A stretch of 64,000 bases of DNA, from the NCBI GenBank assembly GCA_032622095.1, contig CP136063.1:36740106-36804105 (forward strand), in the 5' to 3' direction. Every line of letters starts with the position of its first letter. Positions within the stretch are counted from its first letter, which is position 1. The translations under genes and the position numbers were made by a program. Below the pieces are notes generated by a model. That model was not told the DNA's origin. It saw nothing but the letters and a program-made list of their open reading frames with translations, and ran no database searches. The DNA is from Siphonodentalium dalli. Its lineage: Eukaryota; Mollusca; Scaphopoda; Gadilida; Siphonodentaliidae. Below, piece after piece: positions 43,770 to 55,988 of this stretch.

Positions 43770-44455
43770 GACTTGAAGTCGGCGGGTATATAGTCGACGT
43801 CTCTGTCCGTACGTACGTCCGTCCGTACAAACATTTTGCATTATTGTTCAGCAACTGCTGGGCAGATTTAGCTGATATTTGGTATGGTGATAGAGCAGCA
43901 TGGGGGAACAGCTACATGCATACTGCGGGTTTCGTCCACCCATTTTCACCAGAGTTATGGCCCTTTTTTGACTTAGAAAATTCAATTTATTCCGTCTTAC
44001 AAACATTTTGCATTATTGTTCAGCAACCGCTGGGCAGATTTAGCTGATATTTGGTATGGTGATAGAGCAGCATGGGGGAACAGCTACATGCATAGCACGG
44101 GTTTCGTCCACCCATTTTCACCACAGTTATGGCCCTTTTTTTACTTAGAAATCCAATTTTTCTCTTGTTTTTTTGGGTTTCCAGATGATAGCAAATCCCG
44201 TATTTTTGTGGATCAGTTATATGAAAATAGATGTCAAGTGCGAATTTGGGTATGATCTGATGATTTTTGCCAGAGTTATGGCCCTTTTTCAACTTAGAAA
44301 ATTTTAATTTTTGCTTGTTTTTGGGTTTCCAGAATTTCTAGTACGAACTTCTTTTGGAATGGTGATATAGACCTCCTTGGATATCCGCAGTTTCGTCCAT
44401 GCTTAATCCGAATTGCTACGGTCGGGGGCAAATGCCACGCGACAGCGTACCTCTT
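43770..44455. mobile_element. Repeat element with tccgtccgt tract and internal 172-bp duplication
   Basis: It starts atgcccccgacttgaagtcgg and ends near ggtcgggggcaaatgcc. After a gtccgtacgtacgtccgtcc tract, a 172-bp block beginning acaaacattttgcattattg occurs at 43827 and again at 43999. Repeated agttatggccctttttt words follow. The layout is that of a widespread class of invertebrate interspersed repeats. No protein is encoded. Confidence 0.65.
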
Positions 44456-44710
44456 GTTTGAATTAGTTATAGAATAGAATAAATTTATTATTATAGTGAT
44501 CGACATGTTATTTACAATATTTGATAGTTATAAACAACATACAATATAACACCATAGGGCCTATAAGTCGCTTTAGAAATATATGTACGTCATCTGCAAC
44601 ATCAGATTAATATGTTACATTTATCATTTTATACACATGTTATGAATATTGTCAAGGTTGTATATATGAATAAGACATTTATACAGATATTTAGCCGACT
44701 GACATGGAAA

Positions 44711-47345
44711 TGAATTAATTAGGTCAGCTGCCATAAAGTTTAGTGAATTAATTAGGTCAGCTGCCATAAAGTTTAGTGAATTAATTAGGTCAGCTGCCAT
44801 AAAGTTTAATGAATTAATTAGGTCAGCTGCCATAAAGTTTAATGAATTAATTAGGTCAGCTGCCATAAAGTTTAATGAATTAATTAGGTCAGCTGCCATA
44901 AAGTTTAATGAATTAATTAGGTCAGCTGCCATAAAGTTTAATGAATTAATTAGGTCAGCTGCCATAAAGTTTAGTGAATTAATTAGGTCAGCTGCCATAA
45001 AGTTTAGTGAATTAATTAGGTCAGCTGCCATAAAGTTTAATGAATTAATTAGGTCAGCTGCCATAAAGTTTAGTGAATTAATTAGGTCAGCTGCCATAAA
45101 GTTTAATGAATTAATTAGGTCAGCTGCCATAAAGTTTAATGAATTAATTAGGTCAGCTGCCATAAAGTTTAATGAATTAATTAGGTCAGCTGCCATAAAG
45201 TTTAATGAATTAATTAGGTCAGCTGCCATAAAGTTTAGTGAATTAATTAGGTCAGCTGTCATAAAGTTTAGTGAATTAATTAGGTCAGCTGCCATAAAGT
45301 TTAGTGAATTAATTAGGTCAGCTGCCATAAAGTTTAGTGAATTAATTAGGTCAGCTGCCATAAAGTTTAATGAATTAATTAGGTCAGCTGTCATAAAGTT
45401 TAATGAATTAATTAGGTCAGCTGCCATAAAGTTTAGTGAATTAATTAGGTCAGCTGCCATAAAATTTAATGAATTAATTAGGTCAGCTGCCATAAAGTTT
45501 AGTGAATTAATTAGGTCAGCTGTCATAAAGTTTAGTGAATTAATTAGGTCAGCTGCCATAAAGTTTAGTGAATTAATTAGGTCAGCTGCCATAAAGTTTA
45601 ATGAATTAATTAGGTCAGCTGCCATAAAGTTTAATGAATTAATTAGGTCAGCTGCCATAAAGTTTAGTGAATTAATTAGGTCAGCTGCCATAAAGTTTAA
45701 TGAATTAATTAGGTCAGCTGCCATAAAGTTTAATGAATTAATTAGGTCAGCTGTCATAAAGTTTAGTGAATTAATTAGGTCTGCTGCCATAAAGTTTAGT
45801 GAATTAATTAGGTCAGCTGCCATAAAGTTTAATGAATTAATTAGGTCAGCTGCCATAAAGTTTAATGAATTAATTAGGTCAGCTGCCATAAAGTTTAGTG
45901 AATTAATTAGGTCAGCTGCCATAAAGTTTAGTGAATTAATTAGGTCAGCTGCCATAAAGTTTAGTGAATTAATTAGGTCAGCTGCCATAAAGTTTAGTGA
46001 ATTAATTAGGTCAGCTGCCATAAAGTTTAGTGAATTAATTAGGTCAGCTGCCATAAAGTTTAGTGAATTAATTAGGTCAGCTGCCATAAAGTTTAGTGAA
46101 TTAATTAGGTCAGCTGCCATAAAGTTTAGTGAATTAATTAGGTCAGCTGCCATAAAGTTTAATGAATTAATTAGGTCAGCTGCCGTAAAGTTTAATGAAT
46201 TAATTAGGTCAGCTGCCATAAAGTTTAGTGAATTAATTAGGTCAGCTGCCATAAAGTTTAGTGAATTAATTAGGTCAGCTGCCATAAAGTTTAGTGAATT
46301 AATTAGGTCAGCTGCCATAAAGTTTAGTGAACTAATTAGGTCAGCTGCCATAAAGTTTAGTGAACTAATTAGGTCAGCTGCCATAAAGTTTAGTGAACTA
46401 ATTAGGTCAGCTGCCATAAAGTTTAGTGAACTAATTAGGTCAGCTGCCATAAAGTTTAGTGAATTAATTAGGTCAGCTGCCATAAAGTTTAATGAATTAA
46501 TTAGGTCAGCTGCCATAAAGTTTAATGAATTAATTAGGTCAGCTGCCATAAAGTTTAGTGAATTAATTAGGTCAGCTGCCATAAAGTTTAGTGAATTAAT
46601 TAGGTCAGCTGCCATAAAGTTTAATGAATTAATTAGGTCAGCTGCCATAAAGTTTAGTGAATTAATTAGGTCAGCTGCCATAAAGTTTAATGAATTAATT
46701 AGGTCAGCTGCCATAAAGTTTAATGAATTAATTAGGTCAGCTGCCATAAAGTTTAGTGAATTAATTAGGTCAGCTGCCATAAAGTTTAATGAATTAATTA
46801 GGTCAGCTGCCATAAAGTTTAGTGAATTAATTAGGTCAGCTGCCATAAAGTTTAGTGAATTAATTAGGTCAGCTGCCATAAAGTTTAATGAATTAATTAG
46901 GTCAGCTGCCATAAAGTTTAGTGAATTAATTAGGTCAGCTGCCATAAAGTTTAGTGAATTAATTAGGTCAGCTGCCATAAAGTTTAGTGAATTAATTAGG
47001 TCAGCTGCCATAAAGTTTAATGAATTAATTAGGTCAGCTGCCATAAAGTTTAATGAATTAATTAGGTCAGCTGCCATAAAGTTTAATGAATTAATTAGGT
47101 CAGCTGCCATAAAGTTTAGTGAATTAATTAGGTCAGCTGCCATAAAGTTTAGTGAATTAATTAGGTCAGCTGCCATAAAGTTTAATGAATTAATTAGGTC
47201 AGCTGCCATAAAGTTTAGTGAATTAATTAGGTCAGCTGCCATAAAGTTTAATGAATTAATTAGGTCAGCTGCCATAAAGTTTAATGAATTAATTAGGTCA
47301 GCTGCCATAAAGTTTAATGAATTAATTAGGTCAGCTGCCATAACG
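44711..47345. repeat. 33-bp tandem array, 80 copies
   Basis: The word ggtcagctgccat recurs every 33 bp from 44722 to 47329. The unit also contains attaatt and caaa/taaagttta words. Variants are scattered point changes, plus a cluster of four units with gaactaatt at 46330-46430. Because 33 is a multiple of three and stop-free, a minus-strand frame of 922 codons (MAADLINSLNF repeated) stays open. The array begins about 70 bp downstream of a splice donor and has no independent support as a gene, so it is treated as intronic. Confidence 0.97.
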
Positions 47346-47414
47346 AACATTGTATTTTGAAAAATCGTTATACTAGTAGAGTGCAAAGCCATAGAAGAAA
47401 ATACAGCTACTCAC

Positions 47415-47518
47415 ATAATTGCATTTCTCTATGCGTTTTCCCCATTTTGGAAGGTAATGGGAGTTAGGGTTCACTTCACTTTGAAATTTCACCTTGAACG
47501 CCTGCAGTTCTTTTTTTA
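47415..47518 (-). CDS. Exon upstream of the 33-bp array
   Basis: A strong acceptor (tatactcttttgtttccttag) and a consensus donor (AATTAT then GTGAGT) bound 104 nt. In frame it reads KKELQAFKVKFQSEVNPNSH, then YLPKWGKRIEKCNY and exits in phase 0. No family is firmly recognised. It may be the N-terminal exon of the BEN-like gene whose next exon is at 43308-43487, with the 33-bp array and the element at 43770 in the intron. Confidence 0.5.
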
Positions 47519-47564
47519 CTAAGGAAACAAAAGAGTATAAAACAGATCTTTATTGAACTCTATA

Positions 47565-48097
47565 TAGTAGAGATTGGGAATACACATAGGTGTCCGCCAC
47601 TGAGCGAATTTATGCCACTATGATTTTCTTATAGGAAAATGCCTCTAGTTTCAGGATCTGGTTGGTGCACTGAGAAAATGTGGTCCAAAATAAAAAAATT
47701 CATGCCTTTTCTATGAGTGCCCACCTCATTTTTAAAGCTATTTTCCGAAAATACTACAATTTTGTAAACTTCATTTTATTACGAAATTTATCATGCCAAG
47801 AAGGCAATATGCCAAATGGGAGATGAAATAGTATGATAGAGCTGAAATGTGCTTCAAATGTCTACGAAAGATATTCGTGGTGACGCCACGAGGCGCCTAA
47901 CTCTTAGTGACGCTGCACTATTTTCGTCGATTCACCAAAGTGACCTCGTTTCGTTTCCTCTGACCAGAAATCTATTCGGAAAAAGTATAATATATTTGGT
48001 GTTGTAGTGACCAGTAGCATACTGGCGATCTGAAAAGCGCAATAACTTGAAAATATTTAGCCCATGTCACGTATAGTACCCTAATAACCTACCCCTA
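47565..48097. repeat. Left terminal inverted repeat
   Basis: It pairs with 52494-53020. It contains no gene. The inner edge is at aacctacccctacccc. Confidence 0.92.
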
Positions 48098-48456
48098 CCC
48101 CGAAATATAAAAAAATCGATATTTTGGGAATTCGATGACATATGCTTCTACATTCTTGTTATAGTTACTCCAACGGAGTTTACTAAGTTTCTATAACTAA
48201 TTGTTGTGGGTTTACGTTAAAATGTAGTATTTTGACATAAAGAGAATGTCAGAATTTAGTATTTTTGGGTGAACACAATATATTTTGGTTAATTTTGGGT
48301 GAAAATAGAATATTTTGGTATAATATGGATATAATGCATTTGATTATATATAATACGAATTGACAGAAAGTAATGATATTACAGAGATTGATGCATGTTG
48401 CATATGTATCGTAGCGTTGGTATCGTGCATGTGTATGCACTAAGGTGAATGGTGTT

Positions 48457-51429
48457 CTATCCAAAATCAACATCACTACAATCGTCATCAACCGACATAT
48501 AGTCATCACTATCTTCTTCGTCTGTCCAAATATCAATATTGCAATCTTGTGAATCTTCGGTAATACTCTTCTCGTTCTGCCTGTACAATAAGTTTGAAAT
48601 ATCGTCAGGGAATGCCTTCGTTATCCATTTGATGCTACTGTCGTCTTCCCATCCATAGTCAGATTGATCTGGGCGCATATGCCAGGCGCCATATGCGTGA
48701 AACGTAGTTTGCCCTATATGTGTGCAGCTTCAAACTATCAACACATGGTGGTATCAATGACAAATCAACAACTTTGCCGTGATCCAAATACTTTTCCCAG
48801 AAGAGTTGCACTCGAGTTTGGTTGACCGTTACATGGCGTCGTTTCCCGTAGAGCTTAAATACATACTCTTCAATTATGTTCATGTCCTAACATTATGTAG
48901 ACCATTGTGTTCCCAGTGTGGCGAAGACCTCAATATACCGTCTTCAAACAATGTGCATAATATTCGCCATATCTCCCGTAGTTTGGTTTGTTGTACGCAA
49001 AGAAATATGGATGTGCAGATTCCCAGCTGTGAAGTCTTAAATCATAATCATTCTCTTTCATTGCACAATGTAGCATTTGCAATATGTCAATCACATCGAG
49101 GTACATTAACCAGAACTTGGCTGTCTTGCCTAAAGCTCCATTTCGAATTGTTGTTTTGTATGCTTCGTAATTTCCCAGAACTTCGAGAACTCGTCAGTGT
49201 CTGTCATGATCAGCTTACATGCAGTTGCCGGTGATTTGGATTCAAACAGATCACATAGTAACTTAGGAATAGTTATTGGCTCACCGTCATTGGTGCTCTG
49301 GAAGAATCGGTGAGAAGCAATCGTTCAAATGCGTCTGCAAAATGTTCGTGAACAAACCAGGCACGATTGTACTGTTTACCATTAAGCACAGCATTCAAAC
49401 TACCGGACGCACACAGGCCGGTTTGAAAGACAATGTCCTCAAAACCACTCGCTGAAACCACCGATAATACCGAACATTTCCTGCATCAAATGAAAGTCAC
49501 CTAAATGAACGATGACATTACTGAATTCCTTCGGATAGTTCCAGATCATCTGAAATGTTTTTGCTGCTGCTCCAACGTCGAGTGTGATATGAACACTGGG
49601 CATGTTCGCTTGTTGGGCTAACTTTTGTGCCATTTGTAGATATTCGGCAACGGTTTCGTATTCCGATATTGGTTTGTGAATGGGTGGCAGGTATGTGATC
49701 ATTGTTTTTGTGGGCACATTTTCTTCTGAAACTGACGAAATCCAACCACCAAACCGAGGAATCGTTTGCCTTTTGTCATGTTGCTCTATGTCGATCTTCC
49801 ATGCCATTAGCTTCTTTTTTGCCTGATCCACCGGTGGTCTACAACATCCAATCGGTGTAGGTGTTTTAGGTGGTCCCCGTTTTGGATTAACACGGCGGTG
49901 TTCCAGTTCTGTGTCCACCGAGACACACATCGACCTTCGTTTCGGTCTCGGTAGTATAATATCCGATGTTCTGGGCACGGTGTCGTCTGAACGTTCTTGA
50001 TAAACCACGGCATAACCAGTGACTGTTTCGACATTATAATCGAAGTTATCAACCCAGAAATGTGTCAGTACTGTCGCAGAATCAGATGCGGGTTGCAGAG
50101 GCAACATCTGAGGACTTTCGAAGAACTACTGAGACTGCTCGGCCAAACTAGTCTCAATTTGACACACTGTATCATAGTTAATTGAGTGGCCCAATTTCGA
50201 TAAGATTGTATTGGAGCCTTTTGTCCAGACATGTTATGTACCACAACACCTAGCATATTGTGTTTTTCTGTTAAGAAGGCGCCACGAGAAACTCCGAAGA
50301 TAAGATCTTCAGCAATCGATTTAGCAACGGTTTGAATCTTCTTGGTTGTGCGTGATTTGCGCCAACTATGCGTCTTCAGAATGTTCTCAGTGAAACACGT
50401 TACCATGCTATGGGGTTGTCTGCTCTTGACAGCCAGCGACTCAGCACAGATGGCCACGAACGATATTCCTCTATTCCTATATTCCTACGAATAATATTGG
50501 CCTCCTGATCAATAACGTCATCGTCGTCTATTTTAAATACCTCTTTTGTATTTTCGGTGAGAGTTCTACTACTAATAACTATCTGTCATTTATTTGTCTG
50601 AACAGTTACGAATAATATAGCATCAACATATTTCGTTTGTATTCGTTGTTTCAATTGATAGCGATAGCGTCTATCTGCAACATCAACTGTATAACCCATC
50701 ATACCAGTCAAAACATCCATAGATACACTACGAATTTGCTGCAAGACATACATGTCGATAAATCGCACACGTCGGTGAAATTTCACTCTCAATTGTAGTT
50801 ATTCCGTCGTCATCAACAACACCATTATCGGGATCATTGTCACCAGGACGAGCAGGCCAACATTTCCTCGTATAGACACTGTAGCAACTGTCGTGTTTTC
50901 GAAATTCCTTTGCGATTAAGTCATCGGTGCCGATTCTGGTCAACATCGTGTCGTCATTTCTCAAAGTAGCAGCCTGTTTAAGTCTACTAGATGCAGTTTT
51001 AGTGAGAATTTTGGTTGGATGTTCCCTCTTTTGTTTGAGTTTAATAACTACTTTCCCACATATACCACATGATTCGGGAAACATGCCTCGTCCATCACTC
51101 CCGCTGGCATGCTGCCTTGGAATGTGACACACGCCATCATTATCAGAAATGGTTGATGCACTAGGATTTACATTTCGACAGTGTGTAAATTTCTTATAGC
51201 ACTGACTGTGATATCCATGTTTGCAAGGGTCGTATTCTGCAGGAATTGTGTCACATTGTTCACTGTGTGCATTTTTTGCAGCGAATGCACGCAATTTGTC
51301 CCTGCATTCTATCAGTTTAGTATAACTGCCATCATTTATCAGGATGATATGTGCGCCCTCGGTGTGCAATGCTGGGTAATGTATTACACATATTGGGACG
51401 TCTTCGGTGCGTTTGCGCTTTCGTGACAT
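48457..51429 (-). pseudogene. Transposase-like gene of the long-TIR element, multiply frameshifted
   Basis: It starts at an ATG at 51429 (MSRKRKRTED). The N-terminal part is a Cys/His-rich region: DPCKHGYHSQCYKKFTHC, then ESCGICGKVVIKLKQKRE, then KEFRKHDSCYSVYTRKC. Later blocks, in several frames, are FHRRVRFIDMYVLQQIRSVS (50586-50792) and AEDLIFGVSRGAFLTEKHNM with VVHNMSGQKAPIQSYRN (50065-50457). Next come THFWVDNFDYNVETVTGY and VIVHLGDFHLMQEMFGIIGG (49439-50107). The last are SGFEDIVFQTGLCASGSLNA (49273-49461), RANYVSRIWRLAYAPRS and an acidic tail. This block order is that of a large, poorly named family of invertebrate transposon proteins. WVDNFD and HLGDFH contain plausible catalytic acidic residues, but this is not established. 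At least four frame changes make it inactive. Confidence 0.7.
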
Positions 51430-52493
51430 TCCTGTCGTGATCCAATTTGCAAATGAGTTAACTTATAATATCGAAGTGTGTGTGCGGAAGCGAAACGATG
51501 TGCAAAGCGGACAGCAACCCTGTCCTATTCCATATACAAATATGATGCTAGGTGCGAAGCGATAACCGTGGACCGAAATAGATGAGAGCTCTGGCACGAT
51601 CACTTGCGATCAATGCATCCACAATTCAAACGACAAGAACAATATTCATGTATAATAAAATACAAGCATATAAATAGCACGAATTCCACAGTGATCCTTT
51701 GTGTATGTTGTCACCGTAAGGTTTCGACAAAGGGCACTGCCCTATTCACCTATACACGTACCAGATTATAGTACAAAGAACGAAGAACAACAACGAATAA
51801 TAATCAAGAGAACAATAGAACGATAACATAATGCTAAGGTAGAAAAACAATGCTCGCGCAACGCTATCTAAAAGAGCTATGGCGCGTGTATCTAACACTT
51901 GGTCGGTGCAGGGTATAACTTATAAAGAGCGTTATAGAGCTCAGAACGTGGTACGCATGGTGTAGCATAATACATAACTATTGTTCCATACGGCTAGTCG
52001 GGTTATTTAGTGGTCAGAAATTATAAAGAGCGTTTCGAAATTCAATTTAAGGCTGATATTCGCCCATACAGTTATACACGTGTGTTGTGTGTATGTTCTA
52101 TATAGCCATTCTAATTCCTACCTCACTTTTCCAAACTAATAATTTCCGACTATTCAGGTACACACATCAGTGGGGAAGATCACAAAATGACAGGATAATG
52201 TTATACTAAGACATTTCAACATATTAATAGTTATTCACTAATAACACATTTGGGGAATGATGAAGATATGTAGTTAAAATATCCATTTTCATGACGTTTT
52301 GCATTTGTTTTTGCATATTATTGGCGGCCATCTTGGATTATGGTGATTTTTTCCCTATGAAATATTAAGCATAAAGTAATAGAAAGAAAATGATATATGA
52401 TACTACTTTGATTATCAATGTATAACGTCGCAAAAAAAAAAAAACTTACATGAATGTGGTCGACATGCTAGAATTTGCGTTTTTGGGTAGGGG
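51430..52493. other. 5' non-coding part of the long-TIR element
   Basis: AT-rich, with no gene seen. It lies between the transposase start and the right inverted repeat. It includes a run of 13 A residues near 52430. Confidence 0.6.
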
Positions 52494-53020
52494 TAGGTTA
52501 TTAGGGTACTATACGTGACATGGGCTAAATATTTTCAAGTTATTGCGCTTATCAGATCGCCAGTATGCTACTGGTCACTACAACACCAAATATGTTATAC
52601 TTTTTCCGTATAGATTTCTGGTAAGTGAAAACGAAACGAGGTCACTTTGGTGAATCGACGAAAATAGTGCAGCGTCACTAAGAGTTAGGCGCCTCGTGGC
52701 GTCACCACGAATATCTTTCGTAGACATTTGAAGCACATTTCAGCTCTATCATACTATTTCATCTCCCACTTGGCATATTGCCTTCTTGGCATGATAAATT
52801 TCGTAATAAAATGAAGTTTACAAAATTGTAGTATTTTCGGAAAATAGCTTTAAAAATGAGGTGGGCACTCATAGAAAAGGCATGATTTTTTTTATTTTGG
52901 ACCACATTTTCTCAGTGCACCAACCAGATCCTGAAACTAGAGGCATTTTCCTATAAGAAAATCATAGTGGCATAAATTCGCTCAGTGGCGGACACCTATG
53001 TGTATTCCCAATCTCTACTA
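52494..53020. repeat. Right terminal inverted repeat
   Basis: Inverse of 47565-48097. The outer end is ctctacta. Confidence 0.92.
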
Positions 53021-53024
53021 ACTC

Positions 53025-53275
53025 GGGCTAGCATAACCAAATTCACCACCTGGGAACCTCATTCTGCTGAGGTGTAAGCAGAATGAGGTCCCCAGAGTGT
53101 GAATTTAGTGATGCTACCCTGCATAGCGGGCTAGCATAACCAAATTCACCACCTGGGAACCTCATTCTGCTGAGGTGTAAGCAGAATGAGGTCCCCAGAG
53201 GGTGAATTTGGTGATGCTAGCCCACTATGCAGGGTAACATCACTAAATTCACACTCTGGGGACCTCATTCTGCAA
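53025..53275. repeat. Tandem hairpins built on gggctagcat...atgctagccc
   Basis: Two adjacent units of about 102 bp each fold on themselves (tcattctgc / gcagaatga stems) and are followed by a third partial arm. The segment starts 4 bp outside the long-TIR element. Confidence 0.88.
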
Positions 53276-54107
53276 ATGACAGACACCCTATTTCAAGGCT
53301 TGAGCATGACATATTTATAGTTAAATTAATGTGAGGATTGTTATTATCTTTCTGTTGTTGTGATCTGCTTCAATTGCTGTTTCAACTAATAAACTTCTTC
53401 TCTTGTCAATATATGTTTACTTATTTTGTCTATTATTCCACAAGCATTTTCGCATCATTTGATTTTTTCAGATAAATGAACAACCATTCACCAATGAGTT
53501 GCACTTCTCAATTTCCATACATTATTCCATTACATATTGTGATTTTTGCAGGAGCCACAAGATACTCCTGCATAAATCACAATAGGTAATACAAGAAATC
53601 CTTTGGCTTTTATGTAATTATTCAAAATATCACTTTGGAAATTGTCATGATGTATGGAATTTTCATGATATAATTCTGATTTCAATTATTGTTATGAGTC
53701 GAACCCAAATGGAGTCTACGGAATCCCCCAAATACTATATAGATGGGATAGCACAAATAAAACACCAGGAGGTGGCTTCTATACTCAAGTTAATTGGCAA
53801 TTCAAGAGATACATTTTCCTGAATCATGGATTTCCATTCAAGTGTAGGGATATTCAGGTAGCACATGTAAGTTCAATCTGGATTATTTAGATTAAATGGA
53901 AGGAGTGTACTGTAATTTTAATTCACTCAGTAAATTGATTCCTTCTTGAACTAATTTCCACATATTTATTTGCTTGTATTAGTTAGTTGTATTATTGGAC
54001 AGGCCATTTGTTGGACACTGGAGAGCATTGATGGGCACTCCTATAGAAGACATACATGTATATAGCCAGTGTCAATCAAACTGAATATAAGATGGTCTAT
54101 GTTTTTA
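53276..54107. other. No gene seen; short hairpin at 53536-53583
   Basis: AT-rich sequence. At 53536-53583 attgtgatttttgcagga pairs with tcctgcataaatcacaat around a 12-base loop. Confidence 0.6.
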
Positions 54108-54156
54108 TTAACCCTTTACCCAACAGAACGGCCCTGTGCCAATGCATTCTCTTAGG
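54108..54156. mobile_element. 5' end fragment of the piggyBac-type MITE
   Basis: TTAACCCTTTACCCAACAGA is followed by the first bases of the hairpin core, then unrelated sequence. Confidence 0.75.
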
Positions 54157-55243
54157 CCTAAACAAAATTATACCGTGTTTCTGCTAACGGGACCTCTCCA
54201 GGGTAGGGTAGGGATTTTTTTTTTTTGTTCACACCCTGATCACAGGTTCCAAGCTGTATTTATGCTATTTGGACAACCCCAGTGGTCATATACAGTCTTA
54301 AATTGTATTCCTAAATAAAGGGAAGGAACATTTTGACAAACATTGAGAGTGGATATATAGATAATTGGATAATGTATACAGCCTATAATACAGGGTATAG
54401 AATGGATGGATAACATTCACAATGTCGAATAATTTTATTCAGTATTAAAATATATGTATTAAGACATTTACATATAAAAGGCCCCCATTACAAATTGGCT
54501 TAATTTTACAATTTGTAGGTTTCATACAGTGAAAATTTCTGTTGAAGTAATAATATTCATGTATATAATCTTACAATTCAGCTATTTCTCAAATACATGT
54601 ACACCCAAAATGCTTAGGCAGTTTCCGATCTTGTATCCTACATGGTAACAAGTCATACCCCGGATGGCAGCAGTGACTGTGCATTAGTTGTGGAGAGAAT
54701 CTTCACTTGTAAACAAAATATGATTAATTGGCCAATTGACATAATAGAACTAATTTATGTCAGGCCTTAACAATCATAATGTTTTGTGAGAATCAAAATG
54801 CAGCATTTCTACAGCGAATCGGCTTATTAAGAATCATGATTCTCTTTCTAGTCAGGTTTAGTCTAGTCGGGCTAAAACAGCTATTATATATATCCATTCA
54901 ATTGAGTCGTTTGTGATGAAAATGTCGAAAACACTAAATAAAATTGGTTGCATTTCACAAAAGAAATATTATTTCACAAAAGAAGTATTATTTTGATATA
55001 GTGTGTATGATTATTCCAATCATCAGGCAACACAACGTCAACTGCGGTGAATTATCTATATACGCACTTATAAGATACTACTTTTTAGACAATAGGCTTT
55101 TGCATGAATTGTAAGACAAATTACATACATATAGGTTATCACCACGTTGCGTGTTCCCGAGATAGGTATTCATGTCCTGCAACCAGAGAAGCTTGAATAT
55201 GGATCTTGGAAATGCACAACACATGGTGATAACATATATGTAT
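54157..55243. other. No gene seen
   Basis: AT-rich, with no supported frame. It includes a small duplication of tatttcacaaaaga at 54955-54990. Confidence 0.5.
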
Positions 55244-55561
55244 TCAATTTGAATATTTCCTTGCTACAACTGGCTGCAACCCATCTTCTTGACAATTAGG
55301 ACAAATGGGTGTCACAACCTTGTACATTTGCCTTAGAGACAATTTTATAGCCCCACCCAATTCCCCACAACGGACGCATCGATCAGCTTCTCCTATTCCA
55401 GAGGCATAATATTGTGATTCAATCGGCGAGGCACATTCCAGGGTTTCACGGGTAACTGCGACACCATACAATTGATGATCATCTGGGCAAAGTGGTGCCC
55501 CACACGAATAATCAAAATCAGACATCAGCGCCATCAACATGGTTTGTTGTCTTTCAGTCAT
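55244..55561 (-). CDS. Terminal exon with a Cys4 zinc-binding end
   Basis: It is preceded by an acceptor (ctcacaatttcag). The 105-codon frame runs from MTERQQTML to a stop. It holds Cys62-x2-Cys65 and Cys87-x2-Cys90 (RCVRCGE and PICPNCQ), a zinc-ribbon spacing. A CxxC...VxPICxxC tail closes several uncharacterised animal transposon or host proteins. The upstream exon on the same strand is probably 55989-56510. Confidence 0.5.
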   Translation of the reverse strand: MTERQQTMLMALMSDFDYSCGAPLCPDDHQLYGVAVTRETLECASPIESQYYASGIGEADRCVRCGELGGAIKLSLRQMYKVVTPICPNCQEDGLQPVVARKYSN

Positions 55562-55988
55562 CTGAAATTGTGAGACATAACGTTTTTTTTAGATTTTCAA
55601 TTGTCATCTGCTACAACAAAGAATGCATATTATTAAAGTAGAATAATTTGTATTTGTTGACCATATTCATTTAGGCCTAAAGTTCTAGATCCCTAATTTT
55701 CATTTGAAATATATGACGCATACAAGTGATGCATAAAAAAGTTGGAAACTATAAATACTGGCACATCAACATTCACTTGTTATGCCCACAGCCATGCAGA
55801 GAATGTTCAGGGCATATACAATGTATATAACATGTTAGTAATTTCATCAACTTGTACGGATATTTATATCATGAATATTATTTTATGTGCACCTGTTCTC
55901 ACTTTACATGCATGGACACATATTATGGTTGGGCTGGGGTATATTCCACACTTGGCATTGCACATTTGAAATATCGCAAGAGATATGG
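55562..55988. other. Probable intron, no gene seen
   Basis: The plus-strand 75-codon frame at 55742 has no support. Confidence 0.45.

Larger units (their letters stand above)
47565..53020. mobile_element. 5.46-kb DNA transposon with about 530-bp terminal inverted repeats
   Basis: Sequence from 47565 (tagtagagattgggaataca) to about 48097 is repeated inverted from 53020 back to about 52494, with only scattered differences. A minus-strand transposase-like gene lies between. A candidate 4-bp target duplication actc is at 47557-47560 and 53021-53024, but the left copy is offset by 4 bp. The superfamily is not resolved. Confidence 0.9.

Noticed and set aside
44624-47392. 922-codon MAADLINSLNF repeat protein
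   Set aside because: A 33-bp array in a probable intron. There is no non-repetitive coding sequence of note at either end.
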